Assembly (NCBI GenBank): GCA_015061685.1
Contig: SUWD01000003.1
Location: forward strand, 1-64,000
Reading direction: 5' to 3'
DNA length: 64,000 nucleotides
Source: Lentisphaerota bacterium
Lineage (GTDB): Bacteria > Verrucomicrobiota > Lentisphaeria > Victivallales > Victivallaceae
The first letter of the stretch is position 1, and the number at the start of each line of letters is the position of its first letter. Positions 7,805 to 16,149 of the stretch are shown here, one piece after another. The notes beneath the pieces were generated by a model. The model saw nothing but the letters and a program-made list of their open reading frames with translations, was not told where the DNA came from and did not search any database. The translations under genes were made by a program, and so were the position numbers.

Positions 7805-7833
7805 AAAATAGATCTCCAAAACAAATTTGTCAA
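7805..7833 (-). promoter_or_regulatory. Promoter of the aroF-pheA operon
   Basis: TTGACA (7833-7828), 17-bp spacer, TATTTT (7810-7805) on the minus strand. A transcript starting near 7798 would have the leader peptide start about 20 nt in. Confidence 0.65.
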
Positions 7834-7877
7834 GAATACAACAGAAATTTTTTTTAAAAAAATCTGTGCTGCCGCTA

Positions 7878-9170
7878 TCAAAAGCATGTCAATGACTGCA
7901 CACAGTTCCACAACGGGGTGTGCAGATCAAGTTTTTTCCGCTCACGGGTGGCAAGAGCGATCGGCACATGCGTAAAGCCGCCTGCCCAGTGACCGACCAT
8001 CACATCAGTTTTACCCGCCATTGCCGCATGGACCGCACTCTGGGCAAGCAAGGCACAGAATACTGCATCTTCGCCCTCGGCACGGACACTGCGGATGGTA
8101 TAACCCAGATCGAAATATTTCAGATTCAACTCAACATTCTGTTCTTTGAAGTATCTTTTGATCTCATCTTTGAGCAATACGCCGATATCTTTATGCAAAA
8201 TATTGCCCGAAGCATCTTTCTGTCTTTCAGTGGATTCAAAGAGATTCTGCCCCGCCCCCTCTGCCACGATAATAACAGCATGATGTTTTTTATTCATGCG
8301 TTCCATCAAATTGGGCAGCAGAGCTTTATTACCGTCACTGCCGTCGAGTGAAAAAGGTTCTTCCGGGATCAGACAGTAGTTGATATAGGGATTGGCAAGC
8401 GTGGTATAAGCGGCGATGAATCCGCTGTCTCTGCCCATTACTTTGATCAGTGCCAGGCCATTGTACGCCCCCTGTGCCTCATTGTGGGCTCCGCTGACAA
8501 ATTCTCCGGCGGTACGGACGGCGGTGCTGAATCCGAATGTCCGGTCGATGAAACTTATATCATTGTCGATCGTTTTGGGGATGGCGATCACACTTACCGG
8601 CAGCTGCCGCCGGGCGACTTCCACGGCAATATCATGGGCACAGCGGCTCGTACCGTCTCCGCCGATACAGAAAAGCAGATTCACCCCCAGCTGTTTCAAT
8701 GAATCAACGATAAGCCCCACATCTTCACTGCCCCGGCTGGAACCGAGGATGGAACCGCCTTTATCGTGGATATCATCCACCACATCCGGAGTCAGTCTCA
8801 CCGGGGCAAGATCGTGAGCCGGATTCAATCCCCGGTAGCCGTAGCGGATACCTAAAATATCATTCACCCCGTAATCTCTGGTGAGGGTGATGGTCAGGAA
8901 TTTGATCACCTCATTCAATCCCGGACAGAGGCCTCCGGCGGTCAGGATCGCCGCCCGGCACCATGCAGGGTTGTGGTAGATCATCTGCCGGGGACCAGCC
9001 TTTTCAAATGCGGGGATATCTTCATTTTCCTCATAGAATCCGGCGATATCGGCAGTGTCGCTGTAATAACTGACATTCTCACTGTCACTGACAAAGGTCA
9101 TATCAGTGATCGGAGAAGGAATTTTACATTCACCGATGGTGGATATTTTGAAATCTTCTTTTTTAAGCAT
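7878..9170 (-). CDS. pfkA: 6-phosphofructokinase, ATP-dependent subtype (TP0108/plant-like group)
   Basis: 430 residues, longer than the 320-residue E. coli PfkA and typical of the long group containing plant and spirochaete enzymes. It phosphorylates fructose 6-phosphate in glycolysis. Motifs: AAILTAGGLCPGLNEVI, YGYRGL, GGDGTSR (residues 170-176) and the catalytic PKTIDNDI (~199-206). The glycine after GGD favours ATP over pyrophosphate as donor (family rule). A promoter lies at 9214-9242. An AT-rich palindrome of T and A runs (about 7843-7866) follows the stop and may end transcription before the aroF promoter. Confidence 0.92.
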   Translation of the reverse strand: MLKKEDFKISTIGECKIPSPITDMTFVSDSENVSYYSDTADIAGFYEENEDIPAFEKAGPRQMIYHNPAWCRAAILTAGGLCPGLNEVIKFLTITLTRDYGVNDILGIRYGYRGLNPAHDLAPVRLTPDVVDDIHDKGGSILGSSRGSEDVGLIVDSLKQLGVNLLFCIGGDGTSRCAHDIAVEVARRQLPVSVIAIPKTIDNDISFIDRTFGFSTAVRTAGEFVSGAHNEAQGAYNGLALIKVMGRDSGFIAAYTTLANPYINYCLIPEEPFSLDGSDGNKALLPNLMERMNKKHHAVIIVAEGAGQNLFESTERQKDASGNILHKDIGVLLKDEIKRYFKEQNVELNLKYFDLGYTIRSVRAEGEDAVFCALLAQSAVHAAMAGKTDVMVGHWAGGFTHVPIALATRERKKLDLHTPLWNCVQSLTCF

Positions 9171-9213
9171 ATAAAAATTCTCCTTTTTTGGGATAAAAAC
9201 GGTTCATAACTAA

Positions 9214-9242
9214 AAAATAACGCATTTTTGCTCTTAAATCAA
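9214..9242 (-). promoter_or_regulatory. Promoter of the phosphofructokinase gene
   Basis: TTGATT (9242-9237), 17-bp spacer, TATTTT (9219-9214) on the minus strand, about 45 bp before the start codon at 9170. Confidence 0.5.
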
Positions 9243-9273
9243 GCCTTAAAGCGTAAAAAAACAGTGCTATTTG

Positions 9274-9302
9274 TTGAAAAATTCTCATCCGCAGGCTATC
9301 TT
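9274..9302 (+). promoter_or_regulatory. Promoter of the panB unit
   Basis: TTGAAA (9274-9279), 17-bp spacer, TATCTT (9297-9302), about 50 bp before panB. The gene has a strong GGAGG site. Confidence 0.55.
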
Positions 9303-9350
9303 ATATAGCAAGTTATATTCTTTACCCTGATACTGTCCCTGGAGGAAATA

Positions 9351-10148
9351 ATGAAGAAAGTAACCGTTTCCACTCTGTTTAAGCGTAAAGCGGCCGGAGA
9401 AAAGCTGGTGATGTGTACCGCTTACGATGCCATCCAGTCCAGAATCTGTATGGCCGCCGGAATCGATTTCATGCTGGTCGGCGATTCAGTAGGCATGACC
9501 CAGCTGGGGTATGATAATACCCTGCCGGTGACCATGCAGGATATGCTTGCACACACCGCCGCCGTCCGCCGTGGTGCCCCGGAAGCATTTATCGTTTTCG
9601 ACATGCCGTTTATGAGTTATCAGGAGAGTGATGCCGATGCCATGCACAATGCCGGGATCGCCTTGAAAACCACCGGTGCCGATGCCGTCAAACTTGAAGG
9701 CGGTGCCGAATATGCCCCACTGGTCAAAAAGATGACCGGTGCCGGTATTCCGGTCATGGGACATATCGGTCTGATGCCCCAGAGAGTACAGGTCGCCGGA
9801 GGCTACAAAGTGGTCGGCAGAGATGAAGCCGGAGCGGAAATGGTTCTGCGTGATGCCCTCGCATTGCAGGAAGCCGGAGCTTTTGCCATAGTTTTGGAAT
9901 GTATCCCCGAAGCTCTGGGCGAAAAAGTGACGCAGGCTCTCGATATTCCCACCATCGGTATCGGTTCCGGGAAGTCCTGTTCCGGGCAGGTGCAGGTCAT
10001 CACCGACCTGCTGGGCATGATGGATTTCAAACCCCGCCACGCCAAACGCTATGCGGAAGTCGGTTCGATCATGACCGAAGCTTTGAAAAGCTATGCCGAT
10101 GAAGTAAGAAACGGTTCATTCCCCACTGCGGAAAACTCTTTCCAATGA
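9351..10148 (+). CDS. panB: 3-methyl-2-oxobutanoate hydroxymethyltransferase
   Basis: 265 residues, the usual length. It transfers a hydroxymethyl group from methylene-tetrahydrofolate to 2-oxoisovalerate, the first step to pantothenate and CoA. Signatures: TAYDAIQSRICMAAGIDFML, VGDSVGMTQLGYDNTLPVTM (metal-binding Asp), GGAEYAPLV, MGHIGLMPQ and IGIGSGKSCSGQVQVITDLLGM. Start ATG has CTGGAGGAAATA upstream. The stop overlaps the start of the following lipoprotein gene (ATGA). coaD lies 3.4 kb away; no panC or panD is seen here. Confidence 0.95.
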   Translation: MKKVTVSTLFKRKAAGEKLVMCTAYDAIQSRICMAAGIDFMLVGDSVGMTQLGYDNTLPVTMQDMLAHTAAVRRGAPEAFIVFDMPFMSYQESDADAMHNAGIALKTTGADAVKLEGGAEYAPLVKKMTGAGIPVMGHIGLMPQRVQVAGGYKVVGRDEAGAEMVLRDALALQEAGAFAIVLECIPEALGEKVTQALDIPTIGIGSGKSCSGQVQVITDLLGMMDFKPRHAKRYAEVGSIMTEALKSYADEVRNGSFPTAENSFQ

Positions 10149-11032
10149 AAAGCTGTGCCGTTTTGCTGATTCTGCTCACTTTTCTTACCGGCTGCCGGGA
10201 TATTCCGCAACCGGCAGGAAAAACATTGGCAGAGTGGCAGAATGCAGCTCTTTCCCGCCATCTGGCAGGCGAAACCGCAACCGCTCTGACCGCAGCAGCA
10301 AAACAGACCAAAGAAAATTCACGCCATCACGAATACCCTGACCTTGCCCGCTTCATCCGGGAGACAACGCCGGAAAAAGGCAGTGAATTATCCCGGGAAA
10401 TGCTCTGGAAAAGTTTTGAGTTGTGCAATGTGCAATTTTCCGGTGATCCCGAAACAATGATCCGGGAGATGCGGGCAGGTGAATTACGTTCCCATGCCGC
10501 CATACTCATCGCAGAAAAACAGTTCCTCGATCAAATCGTCTGGAAATCCCCTGCCGAGGAGGAACGGAACCGGGAACTGCACAGTGAATTGAGCCGCCTT
10601 TTCGGCAGTCTGCCCTTTGGCGAACTTGCCAATATAAAATTGGCGACTCCGGAAACTCCCCTGCCGGATATTTCCTCTGCAAGCCAAACTCTCACTCAAG
10701 ATCCTGCCGAAGCTCTCCAGATCGCCGGAGTAATCTCATTAATGCCTGATGAGATCCGCCGTCAGCAAATTGCCGATCCGCAATTCAAGGTTGATGGTAT
10801 ATTGAACGAAATACAATTTCTCGCAGCTTCTTACGCTCTGCAGCTTGACCGCACCTGTCTGTTGAAAATCCGAAATGAGTACAAAAATTCCCCGTCAGAG
10901 GAAAAACTTCTGCAATACCGCAAATGGTATTACCGGACACTGCTGGATATTTCCAGAATTCCGGCGAAACGGGGGACAAAAGAAGATCAGCAGTTCATCA
11001 ATTCGATGCTTCTGCTTCAGGAGAGTTTTTAA
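10145..11032 (+). CDS. Putative lipoprotein of unknown function
   Basis: 295 residues with a signal peptide ending FLTGC (lipobox, Cys17). The mature protein is alpha-helix-like and polar, with no motif I can name. Its ATG overlaps the panB stop by four bases, so it is translationally coupled to panB, although the function need not be related. Its 3' end overlaps the convergent gene at 10998-12809 by 35 bp, with no terminator between them. Confidence 0.7.
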   Translation: MKSCAVLLILLTFLTGCRDIPQPAGKTLAEWQNAALSRHLAGETATALTAAAKQTKENSRHHEYPDLARFIRETTPEKGSELSREMLWKSFELCNVQFSGDPETMIREMRAGELRSHAAILIAEKQFLDQIVWKSPAEEERNRELHSELSRLFGSLPFGELANIKLATPETPLPDISSASQTLTQDPAEALQIAGVISLMPDEIRRQQIADPQFKVDGILNEIQFLAASYALQLDRTCLLKIRNEYKNSPSEEKLLQYRKWYYRTLLDISRIPAKRGTKEDQQFINSMLLLQESF

Positions 11033-12809
11033 TCATCTCCCGGTAGTGCTGAAGATTTTTCAATAAATGCTCATCCGTCGGAGCATATTTCAGAGCTTCT
11101 GCGGTAATATCCGCTGCCGCCTGATAATCTTCCAGTAAAAAGGCGGTCAATGCCCGGTAATTAAGATCTCTCAACGGGTCTGCTCCCATCGACAATTCAC
11201 GCAGAACTTTCAAAATCATTACGGCAAAATCACGGTCTTTTTCCGTGCCGCGACGCAAATGTTCTTCCAACGCAGTTAAAAGAGTCACTTCGGCAAATCC
11301 TTTGAACGAGTAACGGAAACCTCCGAATTCCGGAGTACAAATCACCTGATCGAGCAAAGTTAACCCCTCCGGATCTCCCTGACGCGATCTGGCGATCCCG
11401 TACATTGCCATCAAAAACAGACGGTTGCGTTCTTCATTTTCAGGGGTACTTCTTTCCAAAGCATTATCCGCCAGCTGCAGAGCAAGATCATATTCGCCCT
11501 GATCAAAATAGTAACACGCTCCGACATGCCACGCCGCCGGATTGACATATTCTCCGTCACCGATCATCACGTTGATAAAAGAATCTTTCGTCTGCCAGGT
11601 CTGCAAGTAACAGAACCCCAATACCGCAATCAATCCGCAATACGCCCAGAAAAAGAATTGCCAAATGGAACGCCGGGGAGCAATCAATTCGTAACAAACC
11701 GCAACGCCGATCAGAATCCATAACGCCGGATAATAACTGTAACGGTCTGCAAATTCAGCGTTGCCGATAGTGTGAAATCCAACCATCGGCAATGCCGTAC
11801 CGATAAATGCCAGAAGAAGCGGAGCAAAAATCCCCAGAAACATCCTCTGATAACGCCATTTTATCACCGCCAGAATCAGTGTCAGTACACTTATTCCGAA
11901 AAATCCGACAACCAGCAGCAGCATGCCCGGCATGGAAAATGAAAATGCCGGATACAACGGCTGGATCCCCAACGGGAGCAGCGTGCGGAAAAAGTAGTTC
12001 GCATAATTCAACGCCACGATCTGCAAACGATTCAAAGAAACCGCACCGTCAGCACCGCTGCTTGCCACACCGCTTAATTGAACAATATTAAAGCAAATGT
12101 AAATCAGCATTACAACCAGATAGGGGGAAAGCATCTTCAAAACCCGCTTCCAGCTGAATTGCTCCGATTCCATCCACATCAGCAGAAACAGCACTCCGGG
12201 CAAAGTTATCACCGTGGGCTTCGCTCCGAAAGAGATCAAATAGAACAATGCCCCCAATACCGGCAGACGGTTACGCCGGTAACTGACAAGAAAACATAAA
12301 ATACTTGCCAAACCGAAAAAGAGTGCCTGCACATCCTTTCTTTCCACCAGCCAGATAACCGATTCGATCCGCTGTGGATGCAGAGCAAAACATACTGCTC
12401 CAAAAACCGCCGCTGGGATAGATAAATGCAAAGGATCATCCGGCGAAAAACGATTGAATCGCAGCTTCCGCAGCAATACATAAAACATCACCGCATTGCA
12501 GCTGTGCAGAATGATATTGTGCAATCTGCCGCCCAAAAGCAGCATATCCTTGCCCCAGACAGCATAATCAAGCATAAAAGAGTGCATCACCAACGGTGAA
12601 TAAAGATGCAGTACCGGAGTTTTCAGGTGATAAATAATGTTCTCCCAGGTCGGAAACAAAAAATATTCTTTCCCGGTATAAGCGGTATCGTCCAGCAAAG
12701 ATGCTTCAAATGCCACCCCCGGCAGGAAAAAAAGCAGTGTCACAATAAACAATGCTGCGGCGGCTGTAAAATCCGCATGTCGCCTGAGAAAATCAACCAC
12801 CTTTTCCAT
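10998..12809 (-). CDS. Multi-pass membrane protein, GT-C glycosyltransferase-like with C-terminal TPR region
   Basis: 603 residues. About ten hydrophobic helices in residues 1-410 are preceded by a first extracytoplasmic loop with FEASLLDDTAYTG; acidic pairs in this loop are typical of GT-C/PMT-like transferases that use lipid-linked sugars. The C-terminal ~190 residues look like tetratricopeptide repeats (ACYYFDQGEYDLALQLADNA; YRALTAFLLEDYQAAADITA). This layout resembles TMTC/DUF1736-type proteins. It is adjacent to the IclR and coaD genes on the same strand (6 bp gap). The sugar and acceptor are unknown. Confidence 0.65.
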   Translation of the reverse strand: MEKVVDFLRRHADFTAAAALFIVTLLFFLPGVAFEASLLDDTAYTGKEYFLFPTWENIIYHLKTPVLHLYSPLVMHSFMLDYAVWGKDMLLLGGRLHNIILHSCNAVMFYVLLRKLRFNRFSPDDPLHLSIPAAVFGAVCFALHPQRIESVIWLVERKDVQALFFGLASILCFLVSYRRNRLPVLGALFYLISFGAKPTVITLPGVLFLLMWMESEQFSWKRVLKMLSPYLVVMLIYICFNIVQLSGVASSGADGAVSLNRLQIVALNYANYFFRTLLPLGIQPLYPAFSFSMPGMLLLVVGFFGISVLTLILAVIKWRYQRMFLGIFAPLLLAFIGTALPMVGFHTIGNAEFADRYSYYPALWILIGVAVCYELIAPRRSIWQFFFWAYCGLIAVLGFCYLQTWQTKDSFINVMIGDGEYVNPAAWHVGACYYFDQGEYDLALQLADNALERSTPENEERNRLFLMAMYGIARSRQGDPEGLTLLDQVICTPEFGGFRYSFKGFAEVTLLTALEEHLRRGTEKDRDFAVMILKVLRELSMGADPLRDLNYRALTAFLLEDYQAAADITAEALKYAPTDEHLLKNLQHYREMIKNSPEAEASN

Positions 12810-12815
12810 AAAACA

Positions 12816-13532
12816 TCAATCCTCACCTTTGCCCACCCGATCCAAACCGGTACGGATCCGGGAAAGAACTTTGGACATTTCAAAAAATTCAGCTTCCACA
12901 GTACGGTCTTCTCTGCCCTGCCCGTAAAAAGAGAGCGAACAGGGAATACCGTCGTAAACAAAAGGCATGGAGATCATCCACTTCCTGCCGGGAGCAACCC
13001 GGGTCAATGTTTTCTGCTTCTGGACCACGCTGAATTCACGATCGCATATCACTCTTTCCGTAACCGGCATATCCGGATATTTTTTCAGCACAATGTCCTG
13101 AACTTTTTCCACCGCCAGCCCGGAGGCGGCAAGCAGAACCAGAAATGCTCCGGTATAACGCAAGGCATCCTGTACCGGATTGGCGGCATGACGGCTGTAA
13201 ATATGAAAGAAACTGCCCCGGTCAAAACCGTAAACCGCCGCATTCAAGCCGGAAAGTGCCGCAAAATCATTCACCGGTTGACGCAATGTCGAAATAAGCG
13301 GCGACAGATCCTGGGCCTGATGACCGAAACGGATCAGCGTTATCCCCGGAATCAAATGGTGGTAATCGGTCTTTTCCAGCAAGCCGATTTCCACCAGATC
13401 CGAACACAAACGGCTGACCGTCGGCAGAGGCATCCCCAGAATACTGGTCAATTCTTTTATTGCCACCGGATGATCAATGGAACAGACTGCTTCAATAACT
13501 GCACCGGCCTTGGCAAGCAGAGAACTTTTCAT
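12816..13532 (-). CDS. IclR-family-like transcriptional regulator
   Basis: 238 residues. The N-terminal ~60 residues form a winged helix-turn-helix (AVIEAVCSIDHPVAIKELTS, then SILGMPLPTVSRLCSDLVEIGLLEK), and the rest resembles an IclR effector domain (AALSGLNAAVYGFDRGSFFH; a central RYTGAFLVLLAASGLA helix). It overlaps the coaD stop by four bases and is followed by the GT-C-like gene, forming a three-gene unit. Regulated genes and ligand are unknown; the C-terminal domain is somewhat diverged from typical IclR proteins. Confidence 0.7.
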   Translation of the reverse strand: MKSSLLAKAGAVIEAVCSIDHPVAIKELTSILGMPLPTVSRLCSDLVEIGLLEKTDYHHLIPGITLIRFGHQAQDLSPLISTLRQPVNDFAALSGLNAAVYGFDRGSFFHIYSRHAANPVQDALRYTGAFLVLLAASGLAVEKVQDIVLKKYPDMPVTERVICDREFSVVQKQKTLTRVAPGRKWMISMPFVYDGIPCSLSFYGQGREDRTVEAEFFEMSKVLSRIRTGLDRVGKGED

Positions 13533-14014
13533 CTTTTCAACCCCAGTTTGAGTTTGAGAGCTTTTGCTACCGGAGGCGGAACATACTCTTCAAAATCGCC
13601 ATTCAACCTGGCTACCTCTTTGATAAGCGTGGAGGAAACGAAAGAATTTTTCAAAGTGGGCATCATAAAAATTGTTTCGCAACGGCGTTTGAGATTACGG
13701 TTGAGCAACGCCATCTGAAGTTCATATTCAAAGTCAGAGAATGCCCGCAATCCACGCAAAATAGCATCTGCCCCATAGTACTCCAGTGAATCCACCAGAA
13801 GACCGTCAATGGAAACGACTTCCACATGTTCCAGAGCAGCACAGCTCTCCCGGATCAATTCACAACGCTCCTGCATGGTGAATATCGGAGATTTCGCCGC
13901 ATTGACCGCAACTGCCACTATGACCCGGTCAAAAAGCAGTCCGGCTCTTTCAACCAAATCCAAATGACCATTGGTAAACGGATCGAAAGATCCCGGATAT
14001 AATACTGTTTTCAT
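13529..14014 (-). CDS. coaD: Phosphopantetheine adenylyltransferase
   Basis: 161 residues, standard length. It joins ATP and 4'-phosphopantetheine to make dephospho-CoA, the fourth step of CoA synthesis. Nucleotidyltransferase signature: YPGSFDPFTNGHLDLVERA (the TxGH motif), then LRGLRAFSDFEYELQMALLN and the SSTLIKEVA motif near the C-terminus. It heads a unit with the IclR-like regulator (4-bp overlap). It is divergent from ribF. Confidence 0.95.
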   Translation of the reverse strand: MKTVLYPGSFDPFTNGHLDLVERAGLLFDRVIVAVAVNAAKSPIFTMQERCELIRESCAALEHVEVVSIDGLLVDSLEYYGADAILRGLRAFSDFEYELQMALLNRNLKRRCETIFMMPTLKNSFVSSTLIKEVARLNGDFEEYVPPPVAKALKLKLGLKR

Positions 14015-14097
14015 AAAACTACCTTTTGACTTTTATCGTTTGCCGGTGTATAATATAACATGACAAGTTCAATTTTTCAATTTTTTCGCGCATTTGA

Positions 14098-15063
14098 ATG
14101 AAAAACTTACAGAAAAGTATGGAAAATATCATTTTTTTTCCTGAAAATATCAAAATTTCGCCGCTTGACCGCTTCGTTGCAGCGATCGGAGTCTTTGACG
14201 GAGTACATTTGGGGCACCGTGAAATCATAGCTTCTGCCTGCAAACGGGCCGGCCAAACCGGAGCAAAAGTTGCGGCAATCAGTTTTTCTCCGCACCCGAG
14301 AGCATTGCTCTGTCCGGATAATCCCCCGGACTTACTGGTATCGGAAAGAGACAGGATAGAACTTTTGCATCAAGCCGGTGCCGATATCTGCGGATTCATC
14401 AATTTCACCCATGATGCTGCCAATCTTCCTCCTGAAGAATTTTTACAGCAGTTGAAAAATAACGACCTTATACAAATTTCCGGAATATGCGTCGGCAGCA
14501 GATGGCGTTTCGGTGCCGGAGGCAGGGGAAATAAAGATGTTCTGGAAAAATTCTGCAATGAAAGCAACTGGACACTCGATGCGGTAAATGAGCTGACTTA
14601 CCGGAAAGAAACGATCAGTTCGACAGCCATCCGCAGTGCCATTGCAGCAGGAAATCTGACCGATGCCGCCGCCATGCTCGGCCGAGGCGTTTCCCTGTCC
14701 GGCAAAGTTGTCCACGGTTACCGGATCGCCGGGAGCAAGCTCAATGCTCCAACCGCCAATTTACAGCCGGATTCGGGGATACTCCCGCCGGATGGAGTTT
14801 ACAGTGCGGCGGCGATTTTCGATAACATGAGTTTCCCGGCGGTAATCAATATCGGTATCGCTCCGACTTTCGGCAATAACGAAAGGAGAGTGGAAGTCCA
14901 TCTTATCGGTTTTACCGGTTCGCTTTACGATAAAAAATTGACCGTTGTTCTGTACCGTTTTTTGCGGAAAGAGCAGACATTCCCCTCGCCGGATGAGTTG
15001 AAAAAGCAAATCGCAAAAGATATTGAAGCCGTTAAAGAGGATAACGGTCTGAACAACAACTGA
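14098..15063 (+). CDS. ribF: Bifunctional riboflavin kinase/FAD synthetase
   Basis: 321 residues. It phosphorylates riboflavin to FMN and adenylates FMN to FAD. The N-terminal adenylyltransferase domain (to ~190) carries AIGVFDGVHLGHREII and FSPHPRALL, then ISSTAIRSAIAAGNL. The C-terminal kinase domain has GYRIAGSKLNAPTANLQP (the PTAN motif), GVYSAAAIF and NIGIAPTF. The start may instead be ATG 14119 (seven residues shorter); neither has a strong ribosome site. It ends two bases before the convergent gene at 15066. Confidence 0.92.
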   Translation: MKNLQKSMENIIFFPENIKISPLDRFVAAIGVFDGVHLGHREIIASACKRAGQTGAKVAAISFSPHPRALLCPDNPPDLLVSERDRIELLHQAGADICGFINFTHDAANLPPEEFLQQLKNNDLIQISGICVGSRWRFGAGGRGNKDVLEKFCNESNWTLDAVNELTYRKETISSTAIRSAIAAGNLTDAAAMLGRGVSLSGKVVHGYRIAGSKLNAPTANLQPDSGILPPDGVYSAAAIFDNMSFPAVINIGIAPTFGNNERRVEVHLIGFTGSLYDKKLTVVLYRFLRKEQTFPSPDELKKQIAKDIEAVKEDNGLNNN

Positions 15064-15065
15064 AT

Positions 15066-15839
15066 TCAGCGGATTTTGTCTTTGCCGTCAAAGCCGGTGC
15101 TGTAAAGTTCAAAGCCGTTATCCGACAGACGGTAATAATATGCTTTTCCCCATGGATCTTCGGGAATACTTTCAATATATGGCCCCTGCCACTTGGCAAT
15201 ATTGCCCTTTTTGACCAAATCGCTCAACTGTGCAGGATAGATGCCGGTATCCTGCTTGAAGTTCCGCAAAGCTGCTTCCAGACGCAAAACATCCTCACCG
15301 GCACGCAGGATCAACCGTTTGGAAACTGCTTCCGGAGAACTGTTCTCACTGCGGAAAAGAGTTTCCAGCTGACGGTCAATAAAGGTACAGCGTACTCCAC
15401 GGGGACCGCGGTCAAAAGCACGGGATAATTCAATTCTGGTATCCGGCAAATCAACCGCACTGGCTGTCGCAAAGTCAAGATCAAATTTTTTCCCGATGAA
15501 TTTTTTCAATTCCGCCACCGGATCGGAATCTTCATGACCGGGCATGACCGGCACGACCAGATCGATACGCCATACCTGATTGGTGATCGGAGTACAATAC
15601 AGCTCCAGCAGATCATCGGAGGTAATGAAACGCTCCTGCTGGATTCTGGTTTCCCGGTAATAACTTACCGGAGATTTGCCGAATGAGACAGTACCGATTT
15701 GGGAAATCCGGGTACGTTCCTGCGGTTCAACCGTTTTTTCTACAGGCGGAACAGCTTTTTCAACCGGAACTTCCGGAGCTGGGTCATCGCAACCGCAAAA
15801 AAACAGGATAACCGGGATGAAAAATAAAAAACGTCTCAT
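15066..15839 (-). CDS. Lipoprotein with a GspG-like pseudopilin C-terminal domain
   Basis: 257 residues. The signal peptide ends FFCGC (lipobox), followed by a Pro/Val/Glu-rich linker. The last ~75 residues match the C-terminal half of type II secretion major pseudopilins: FKQDTGIYPAQLSDLV, then GPYIESIPEDPWGKAYYYR and ELYSTGFDGKD. The usual prepilin N-terminal methylation helix is missing and is replaced by the lipoprotein signal. The domain may bind Ca2+ as in GspG (inference). The tRNA-Lys gene lies upstream on the same strand, 48 bp away. Confidence 0.75.
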   Translation of the reverse strand: MRRFLFFIPVILFFCGCDDPAPEVPVEKAVPPVEKTVEPQERTRISQIGTVSFGKSPVSYYRETRIQQERFITSDDLLELYCTPITNQVWRIDLVVPVMPGHEDSDPVAELKKFIGKKFDLDFATASAVDLPDTRIELSRAFDRGPRGVRCTFIDRQLETLFRSENSSPEAVSKRLILRAGEDVLRLEAALRNFKQDTGIYPAQLSDLVKKGNIAKWQGPYIESIPEDPWGKAYYYRLSDNGFELYSTGFDGKDKIR

Positions 15840-15887
15840 AATCGAACTCCCCCAATATTCATTTATTCCGGGAAAAGGGCAAAAAAA

Positions 15888-15963
15888 TGGTACGCCCGCA
15901 CGGACTCGAACCGTGGACCCAGTGATTAAGAGTCACTTGCTCTACCGACTGAGCTACGAGCGC
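15888..15963 (-). tRNA. tRNA-Lys (anticodon CTT)
   Basis: The minus strand gives a full cloverleaf beginning GCGCTCGTAGCTCAG and ending GCGGGCGTACCA, with the CCA encoded. The anticodon loop reads C-T-CTT-A-A, giving anticodon CTT (reads AAG). The acceptor stem has two G-U pairs (1-72 and 5-68), and the T-loop is GGTTCGAGTCC. Length is 76 nt including CCA. Confidence 0.95.
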
Positions 15964-16097
15964 ACATCATGTTGACACTATAATATATCTTTATTCAGCA
16001 AATATTACAAGCGGAATAACAATTTTTTCGGCAAAAAAATCGTACGTGCCTTGTAAAACTAAACGCAACCCCTGAAAGGATATTGATTGCATTTAAT

Positions 16098-16131
16098 CTG
16101 ACAAACTGAATTGTTGCATTTACTTTGTCAG
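16098..16131. other. Inverted repeat between trmO and tRNA-Lys
   Basis: CTGACAAA (16098-16105) and TTTGTCAG (16124-16131) form a perfect 8-bp inverted repeat with an 18-nt loop. TTGCATTTA is also repeated at about 16087 and 16113. No T-run follows on the minus strand, so it is not a clear terminator; an operator is equally possible. Confidence 0.4.
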
Positions 16132-16149
16132 GTGACTAATATTTCCCCG

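Noticed and set aside
7835..7875. Terminator of the phosphofructokinase gene
   Set aside because: An A/T-run palindrome is present, but the stem is made almost only of A and T, so it is weak; it is mentioned but not called as a terminator.
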